A stretch of 27,585 bases of DNA from Cytophagales bacterium (GTDB lineage: Bacteria > Bacteroidota > Bacteroidia > Cytophagales > Cyclobacteriaceae). The stretch's first letter is position 1; each line of letters opens with the position of its first letter. Positions 23,301 through 27,585 of the stretch are shown one piece after another. The stretch covers positions 1 through 27,585 of the forward strand of contig DAHVFH010000011.1 in assembly GCA_027317105.1 (NCBI GenBank), in the 5' to 3' direction. Position numbers and translations under genes: made by a program. Under the pieces are notes generated by a model. The model worked only from the letters and a program-made list of their open reading frames with translations, ran no database searches and was not told where the DNA came from.

Positions 23301-25037
23301 TTTGGCGGTGCGGCAGCTACTTCTTTTCCAGGATCTAATGATATTGTAAACATCGGAAGAGGTTTCACGGTAACGGTGGCAGCAAATGCAACTTGTAATT
23401 CGCTCATTTTTGAATCTGGAAATACTTTTAATAGCACGGTCAGCATCAATTCGGGATTTACGTTGGCAGTTTCCGGAGCGATCATTATTCCTCGGGGCAG
23501 CACGGGTGGCCCAGGTTATACAAATACATTGGCGGTTGGAAATGGTTCATTGACAGGAGGAAGTTTGGATTTTCCCAACGGATGGAGTTTTCAGTTACAC
23601 GTGCTGTCCATTAACAACGGAACGGCCACGATCACCGGTGATATAACCAAGAGCGCACCAGTAGGCTTTGGTACTAGTGCCACCATCACCTTTACGGGCA
23701 CAGGGCTACTAAATGTGGCGGGGGCATTCCTCAATTCAACGAATGCAACACTTAACCAAGGCACGGGGACAGTGAATTACAATGGAGCCGTTGCACAAAC
23801 CATTGGCGATTTCACTTATTACAACCTTACCCTGAACAATACATTTGCCACTGCCCCTCAGTTCACCCTGTTTGGCAATACCACCGTAACTAATATACTT
23901 ACCATGACTTCCGGGGTTGTAAACTTGGCCGGTTCTACACTCACAAGTTCTCTGGGTGCTTCAGGGGCTTTGGCACACAGCCTTGCCTCCACAAGTGGTT
24001 GGCTTTATGGAGGTACGTTTACGCGTTCGTTTCCAACAACCGCCATCACCGTGGGCACTACCACAGATGGGTTGATGCCCATGGGTACTTCCGCTAACTT
24101 CCGTCCCTTTTTCTTCGGCAAAACAAATACGGGCGGAAGTGCCGGAACGATCAGCATGACCCATACTGACCCCTCCACTACCACCACAGGTCTCAGCATC
24201 CCGGATACAAGCCCGGTGGCCACCATCATCATCCGGAACAACGCGGTGTGGAACAGCACCCTTACGGGAGGTACAGGGGCTACCTTCGGCATACGCTATG
24301 GTGGCACAGGGTTAGGAACAGTAGCTTCCTTAAATGATGTGCGGTCCATGCTGGTGGGCTCTGTGATCGGGACTAATGTAACGGCCACCACAGTATCTAC
24401 CTCCGATCCCCGCGTGGAGCGGTCTGGCCTCACAGCCGCCCAACTATCCAATGGTTTTTATGTGGGGTCTACCAATTCGGCCACCTCGTTGCCCATCGAG
24501 CTCGTCTCGTTCACCGGCACTGCACAAAAATATGGGGTCGACCTAAAGTGGAGTACTGCCTCTGAATTGAACAATGATTACTTCACGGTTTTGCGTTCCT
24601 CCACAGGCACCAACTTTGAATCTATTGGAACCGTGAAGGGAAATGGCACCACCAATAGTGCACACAGCTATTCCCTCACGGACTTCAAACCGCTTATCGG
24701 AAAAAATTACTATCGACTGAAGCAAACTGATTTCGATGGAAATACCACGACTACAGAAACCATAGTTGTAAATGTGTTAAGTCTTGATCCGATGGCAAGT
24801 CTTTACCCAAATCCTGTTTCGCAAAATCAATTGCTCAATCTTGAGATTTATGCCCTTCAACCCAACGTTCCTGCTGAATTGCAGATCATTAATATGCAAG
24901 GCGTAAGCCTTAGCAGCGCGACCGTTCAAACGGATGCGGATGGTACACTTAAAACTACCCTTTCACCCGCTAACCTTACTCCGGGGCTTTATATTTTGAA
25001 GGTTCAAGCAACACATTTCAAGTTTATAGTCGAGTAA
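20349..25037 (+). CDS. large T9SS-secreted repeat protein (adhesin-like) with type A sorting domain
   Basis: The 1562-residue protein has a signal peptide (about 1-29, ending LLSFAA), a long Ser/Thr/Gly/Asn-rich beta-strand repeat region, a fibronectin-like domain (about 1381-1475, starting LPIELVSFTGTA), and a Por-secretion C-terminal sorting domain (about 1484-1562, SLYPNPVS ... LTPGLYILKV). The sorting domain marks it for the type IX secretion system and cell-surface or extracellular location. The repeat region has three related modules starting near residues 31, 589 and 966, each with a G-x-W ... TW ... P-x-x-x-D-x-V-x-I ... CNS pattern. A unit of about 375 residues is tandemly duplicated: NWTNNG occurs at about 473 and 846. 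No enzyme domain is recognised; surface attachment is a guess. It has its own promoter and unusual composition compared with its housekeeping neighbours. Confidence 0.9.
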   Translation: MNRKPRFPSSIRIALTIALVCIQLLSFAATITSTVAGGIWGASGTWVGGVVPVAGDDVVIVSTATVNLTTNQPCNSLTINGVLNLNTNNRTLTVAGAVTMNGTASIQGNNNNRVINAASFTVAMGASATVQNVRLTISGAAQINGTLTFNTGNSAIKSFGSLTVSNTGTFTNTSNNVPITINGNMTNNGTFSQGTGLVTFGGATSNTVTGTAASTAFGGGITINKGTSQANVLDVQCVITMLAGGLTLTNGTFKLSSASTITAFTSDPAFGANSQLWCNGGTVLGSNTGVSFSGQIQVTAGTLNIGTSVDNYLLLNGGTVLISGGVMNVSGELTDFFGIFSGNFIMSNGTCNVNTVGSTFDYPFDISSGASQFSMTGGALVIQNAGTVVANAGYFNYAGTSTFSGGTLQIGNASTNASSTIGIDTTNPIGNLTVNSANATAQVQTQAIVVSNNVIISSGALTANGFDISAGGNWTNNGIFTPTNATVTLNGAAQTFSGNPGFFYNLTLGGSGTKTFGVVATIASNLAIGTGVVANLGTITTHTTRTLSLGGNGQLPGSYGSTSSAATIPNNTYFTSGTTGVLNVSNILYYSRQTGNWNSSSTWSTVTYANATNIGTFPVAGDVVNIGGGSFTITVNVNSACNSISYQSNVSFSPVVTVSSGSTLNVSGAITIPRASNVNPDINTFDVGAGTLNVGSIAFTNSGGANRHQVTISTGTATVSGDVTADIGSFGSPTITFTGAGVLNLAGAFLNSFNGTLNVAANCTVNYNGAAQTVGDFTYSNLTLSGSGTKDLSTAIFNFISASNNFVMSGTASATAAYVLTVGGSVTLGAGTSFTAGAFTHTVGGNWTNNGATFNNAGSTISLVGGAQTIGGSSSTTFNNLILAGTGSSTKTFGVATIVAANLSQANTIVINPGSIITHTAQTYTYNGAGQVAGSWGSISSAATNKTNTNFTAGTTGILNVSGRQYYSIANANWAINSTWSTVGFGGAAATSFPGSNDIVNIGRGFTVTVAANATCNSLIFESGNTFNSTVSINSGFTLAVSGAIIIPRGSTGGPGYTNTLAVGNGSLTGGSLDFPNGWSFQLHVLSINNGTATITGDITKSAPVGFGTSATITFTGTGLLNVAGAFLNSTNATLNQGTGTVNYNGAVAQTIGDFTYYNLTLNNTFATAPQFTLFGNTTVTNILTMTSGVVNLAGSTLTSSLGASGALAHSLASTSGWLYGGTFTRSFPTTAITVGTTTDGLMPMGTSANFRPFFFGKTNTGGSAGTISMTHTDPSTTTTGLSIPDTSPVATIIIRNNAVWNSTLTGGTGATFGIRYGGTGLGTVASLNDVRSMLVGSVIGTNVTATTVSTSDPRVERSGLTAAQLSNGFYVGSTNSATSLPIELVSFTGTAQKYGVDLKWSTASELNNDYFTVLRSSTGTNFESIGTVKGNGTTNSAHSYSLTDFKPLIGKNYYRLKQTDFDGNTTTTETIVVNVLSLDPMASLYPNPVSQNQLLNLEIYALQPNVPAELQIINMQGVSLSSATVQTDADGTLKTTLSPANLTPGLYILKVQATHFKFIVE
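21762..22901. repeat. about 1.1-kb tandem duplication inside the adhesin-like gene
   Basis: The DNA word starting GGCAACTGGACC (21762-21782) recurs identically over 21 bases at 22881-22901. The protein regions after each copy align for about 120 residues, through KTFGV, ITTHT / ITHTA, GTTG(V/I)LNVS and into a Y-Y-S ... W module. The period is about 1.12 kb. The copies have diverged, so the duplication is old, but short identical blocks remain that could recombine. Confidence 0.7.
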
Positions 25038-25065
25038 AGGCTTAATTTAGGAGCTGTTGTCTATA

Positions 25066-25095
25066 TTGCAATTTTATAAATATCATTTATATTTG
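25066..25095 (+). promoter_or_regulatory. promoter and possible operator of the RHH/MazF pair
   Basis: TTG (25066-25068), 19 bases, then TATATTTG (25088-25095), an exact TAnnTTTG, 17 bases before the antitoxin ATG. The region around it (about 25075-25112) is made of AAATATA / TATATTT inverted words, a plausible autorepression site for the ribbon-helix-helix antitoxin. Confidence 0.65.
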
Positions 25096-25112
25096 TAATA
25101 TATAAATATAAA

Positions 25113-25346
25113 ATGGCAACATTTACGAGTACCCTCTCCGATGAACTACTACTTCAGCTAACCGAAAAGGCCAAATCTTTGTCACTGCCCAAAAATAAAC
25201 TGATAGAAACAGCCCTTCGACTCTATCTTGAGCATTTGGAAAAGGCAGAATATGTAAAATCATATAAACTGGCAGCTGAAGATAAAGACATGCAGCTTCT
25301 TGCCGAAGAAGGGCTGGCCGATTACTTTAGTCAGTTGGAGAAATGA
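25113..25346 (+). CDS. ribbon-helix-helix antitoxin partner of MazF
   Basis: The 77-residue protein starts with a beta strand (TFTSTLSDELL) followed by two helices (LLQLTEKAKSLSLPKNKLIETALRLYLEHL split at the Pro near 31), the ribbon-helix-helix pattern of CopG-type DNA-binding antitoxins. The acidic C-terminal tail (about 50-77) would wrap and block the toxin. The stop overlaps the MazF start in ATGA. It would repress its own promoter, which has AT-rich inverted words. I do not assign a standard symbol because RHH partners of MazF differ from the AbrB-type MazE of E. coli. Confidence 0.85.
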   Translation: MATFTSTLSDELLLQLTEKAKSLSLPKNKLIETALRLYLEHLEKAEYVKSYKLAAEDKDMQLLAEEGLADYFSQLEK

Positions 25347-25678
25347 TTCAAGGCGAGATTTGGTATGCTGACCTTAATTCCGCTAAGGGGAGTAAACAAG
25401 CTGGTTTACGGCAGGTGGTAATCGTGAGTGGCAATTTATTAAATCGGCATCTTCCAATAGTCATTGTGATGCCTTTGACAACCAAGATCAAAAAATACAA
25501 GGGCAACCCCATTCTCGAACCAAACTCAACCAATGGCCTATCAGCAATTTCTGAAATGTTAGTCTTTCATGTCCGGTCTGTTTCAAAAGACCGACTGGTA
25601 AGAAAGGTTGGAAATATCGAAGAGAACGAACTGAAATATTCCATCAAAACCCTAAATGATATTTTGAGGTACAACTAA
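25343..25678 (+). CDS. MazF/PemK-family mRNA interferase toxin
   Basis: The 111-residue protein has the family's N-terminal GEIWYADLNSAKGSKQAGLR (4-23) with its conserved Arg23, the strand QVVIVSG (24-30), MPLTTK (about 43-48) and a later SEMLVFHVRSVSKDRL block that matches the family's Arg-containing catalytic strand. MazF proteins cut mRNA at short sequence motifs and stop growth when the antitoxin is lost. Length is complete and no frameshift is seen, so this is the only one of three toxin-antitoxin loci in the window that looks functional. It starts within the antitoxin's last codons and ends 30 bases before purD. Confidence 0.92.
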   Translation: MIQGEIWYADLNSAKGSKQAGLRQVVIVSGNLLNRHLPIVIVMPLTTKIKKYKGNPILEPNSTNGLSAISEMLVFHVRSVSKDRLVRKVGNIEENELKYSIKTLNDILRYN

Positions 25679-25708
25679 GACTAATAAAAACATCCTTTAA
25701 AATTCGTT

Positions 25709-26989
25709 ATGAACATTTTAATCATCGGCAATGGCGGGCGCGAACATGCCTTCGCCTGGAAAATAAAACAAAGCCCACTTTGCACTAATTTATTTGTTGC
25801 ACCCGGCAATGCGGGCACAGCCTTAGTCGCTAACAATATTGCCATTGCAGTAGATGACTTCCACCATCTTGGCGCTTTTTGCCTTGGTCAAAAAATTGAT
25901 TTAGTGCTGGTTGGCCCCGAAGTACCTTTAGTAAAAGGAATTCGCGATTATTTCGAAGCCGATGCCCAGCTTAAAAATATTTTGATGGTGGGGCCAGGGA
26001 AAAAAGGCGCACAGTTGGAAGGCAGCAAGGATTTTTCAAAACAATTTATGCTCCGGCATAATGTGCCCACTGCTAAAGCAAAAACTTTTCTCGCTAACGA
26101 AACGAAAGAAGCACAAAAATATGTGGAAGGTTTTCAGCCGCCCATCGTGTTGAAAGCCGATGGACTGGCGGCAGGAAAAGGCGTAGTGATCGCAAACTCC
26201 ATAGTTGAGGCTAAAACGGCCATCCAAGAAATGTTAGCAGAGAAAAAATTCGGTGAAGCCAGCGCAAAAGTCCTTATCGAAGAATTTTTGGACGGCATTG
26301 AGCTTTCTGTTTTTGTGTTGACGGACGGCACCAGTTACGTGATTTTGCCTGAGGCGAAAGACTACAAAAGAATTGGAGACAATGATTCAGGGCCGAATAC
26401 CGGAGGAATGGGTTCGGTTTCCCCAGTACCTTTTGCCGATACGGCCTTCATGAAAAAAGTGGAAGACAGAATCATTAAACCAACCGTGGAGGGATTAAAA
26501 AAAGAAGGCATTCCTTATCGCGGTTTTATTTTCATTGGACTGATGAAAGTGAAAGATGAACCCTACGTAATAGAATACAACGCACGCATGGGCGATCCGG
26601 AAACACAGTCGGTTTTGTTGCGTCTCAAGAATGATTTGGTGGAGTTGTTAGTGACTTGTGCAAAAGAGGAATTAAAAAATTATTCTATTGAAATTGATCC
26701 AGCGTATGCTGTGTCGGTGGTAATGACAGCCGGCGGTTACCCTGAAAAGTATAATAAAGGCGATGTTATTTCGGGATTAGAGAATACTTCTTCTCACGTA
26801 TTTCATGCGGGAACAAAAAGTGCAAACGGAAAAAATTTTACCGATGGAGGGCGTGTGCTGGCGGTAACAGGGAAAGGGAGGGATTTGAAAACAGCTATCT
26901 CCAACTGTTATGATTCGGTAAAGAAAATAAGCTGGAAGGATTCCTACTATCGAAAAGACATTGGGCAAGACTTGCTTGATTTGCAATGA
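25709..26989 (+). CDS. purD: phosphoribosylamine--glycine ligase (GAR synthetase)
   Basis: PurD joins glycine to phosphoribosylamine with ATP, the second step of purine synthesis. The 426-residue protein starts with the nucleotide-fold motif GNGGREHA (7-14), has an ATP-grasp domain with KADGLAAGKG near 150-159 and GPNTGGMGSVSP at 228-239, and EYNARMGDPETQ near 289-300, which binds metal and ATP. The C-terminal domain (about 325-426) is complete. Length is normal. It follows the MazF toxin by 30 bases, so it may be transcribed by read-through from the toxin-antitoxin promoter; no separate promoter was clear. Confidence 0.97.
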   Translation: MNILIIGNGGREHAFAWKIKQSPLCTNLFVAPGNAGTALVANNIAIAVDDFHHLGAFCLGQKIDLVLVGPEVPLVKGIRDYFEADAQLKNILMVGPGKKGAQLEGSKDFSKQFMLRHNVPTAKAKTFLANETKEAQKYVEGFQPPIVLKADGLAAGKGVVIANSIVEAKTAIQEMLAEKKFGEASAKVLIEEFLDGIELSVFVLTDGTSYVILPEAKDYKRIGDNDSGPNTGGMGSVSPVPFADTAFMKKVEDRIIKPTVEGLKKEGIPYRGFIFIGLMKVKDEPYVIEYNARMGDPETQSVLLRLKNDLVELLVTCAKEELKNYSIEIDPAYAVSVVMTAGGYPEKYNKGDVISGLENTSSHVFHAGTKSANGKNFTDGGRVLAVTGKGRDLKTAISNCYDSVKKISWKDSYYRKDIGQDLLDLQ

Positions 26990-27004
26990 AAAATAGTGGA
27001 GGTT

Positions 27005-27052
27005 TGATTCTGGATGCTGGATTCTCGATTCTGGTTGCTAGCATCTAGCTTC
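27005..27052. repeat. degenerate GATTCTGG / CTGGATTCT spacer repeat, locus 2
   Basis: The words GATTCTGG, GATGCTGG, GATTCTCG, GATTCTGG and TTGCTAGC follow each other after purD. The block CTGGATTCTCG is shared with locus 1 at 13615-13675. Confidence 0.6.
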
Positions 27053-27061
27053 GGCTCACAC

Positions 27062-27092
27062 TTGCCCAAGCCACCCCAACACTGTAACTTTA
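27062..27092 (+). promoter_or_regulatory. promoter of the PSP1/RicT-type gene
   Basis: TTG (27062-27064), 20 bases, then TAACTTTA (27085-27092), one mismatch from TAnnTTTG, 24 bases before the ATG at 27117. Confidence 0.5.
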
Positions 27093-27116
27093 AGTTTTTA
27101 AAATTCAGAAATACCT

Positions 27117-27585
27117 ATGGGCTGTGCTTGTGGAACAAAGAAAGACGGAAAGGTAGGCGGATGCAAAAATAATGGAGCATGCGGCACTGGTGGTTGCAAC
27201 AAAATGAATGTGTTCGATTGGCTCAGTAATATGGATATGCCAAAAGAAGGACGTTTCGATGTGGCTGAAATCCGATTTAAAAATGGAAGAAAAGATTTTT
27301 ATAGAAATACGGAAAAGTTGACCTTACACACGGGTGATGCCGTGGTGGTGGAAACGCAAACCGGCCATCATATCGGTTACGTTTCTCTTCAGGGTGAATT
27401 GGTGCGATTGCAAATGCAGAAAAAGAAGGTGGCCAATGACGAAGAGATTCCCAAGGTCTATCGGATGGCGCACACCAAAGACTTAGAGAAACATGAGGAG
27501 GTAAAGAATAGAGAATTGCCTTCCCTTTACCGGGCGCGGGAAATTATTCGAGAGATGAAATTGGGAATGAAGCTTTCTGATGTAG
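27117..27585 (+). CDS. PSP1-domain (RicT-type) protein with cysteine-rich N-terminus, cut by window end
   Basis: 156 codons are present, and the gene continues beyond the window. The first 30 residues hold five Cys (3, 5, 16, 22, 27) in a Gly-rich setting (MGCACGTKKDG...GGCNK), then NVFDWLSNMDMP and the start of the PSP1 domain with FDVAEIRFKNGRKDFYRN (about 51-68) and TGDAVVVETQTGHHIGYV. In Bacillus the PSP1 protein RicT (YaaT) is part of the Y-complex, which carries iron-sulfur clusters and affects RNA processing and development. The N-terminal Cys cluster may bind metal or an iron-sulfur cluster; this is inference. The ATG at 27117 follows a plausible promoter and gives the known family start. 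Confidence 0.85.
   Translation, partial: MGCACGTKKDGKVGGCKNNGACGTGGCNKMNVFDWLSNMDMPKEGRFDVAEIRFKNGRKDFYRNTEKLTLHTGDAVVVETQTGHHIGYVSLQGELVRLQMQKKKVANDEEIPKVYRMAHTKDLEKHEEVKNRELPSLYRAREIIREMKLGMKLSDV

Noticed and set aside
1..27585. tRNA, rRNA or CRISPR array
   Set aside because: No cloverleaf-like sequence, rRNA signature or regularly spaced direct repeat was found by reading through the window; a covariance-model search was not possible here.

Overview
The window looks like a chromosomal segment of a Bacteroidota bacterium, most likely class Cytophagia. The signs are a giant secreted protein with a type IX secretion (Por) C-terminal sorting tail, several promoters of the Bacteroidota TTTG / TAnnTTTG type, a single-domain glycogen-synthase-like gene divergent from panC, a cysteine-rich PSP1/RicT protein, and intergenic spacers made of degenerate short repeats. 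Genus cannot be read from the sequence. No rRNA, tRNA, CRISPR array or insertion-sequence transposase was seen.

Layout. 0.1-7.6 kb is almost all minus strand: a SprT-like metalloprotease-fold gene, a small lipoprotein, the ribosome-assembly GTPases der and era, then a tight glmS / SMR transporter / SDR-reductase run, and a GT5-like gene. 7.7-9.9 kb is plus strand: panC, panD and an LPG-synthase-type membrane protein, with a 4-base overlap and then a 0-base gap. 10.2-16.8 kb holds a Wzz-like membrane protein and a cytochrome c maturation cluster (ccmB, ccmC, ccmD-like, ccmE, ccmF). It is split between ccmB and ccmC by about 880 bp of palindromic repeats and a broken toxin-antitoxin module. truA (minus) converges on ccmF. 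17.9-18.3 kb is a DUF433/DUF5615 toxin-antitoxin pair whose toxin is cut short. 18.5-27.6 kb is plus strand: guaB, a 1562-residue T9SS adhesin-like protein with tandem internal duplication, an intact RHH/MazF toxin-antitoxin pair, purD, and the start of a PSP1/RicT gene that runs off the end.

How the genes work together. Most are housekeeping: ribosome assembly (der, era), cell-wall precursor supply (glmS), coenzyme A precursor (panC, panD), purines (guaB, purD), tRNA modification (truA). The ccm genes carry heme to apocytochrome c. Their CcmE has Cys-x-x-x-Tyr instead of the classical His-x-x-x-Tyr heme-binding motif, and no ccmA, ccmG, ccmH or ccmI lies in the window. The points most worth a second look are this CcmE variant, the GT5-like protein that has lost its ADP-glucose-binding K-x-G-G motif, the two families of palindromic repeats, three toxin-antitoxin loci of which only one looks intact, a consensus promoter placed so close to a start codon that it predicts a leaderless mRNA, and the duplicated adhesin.
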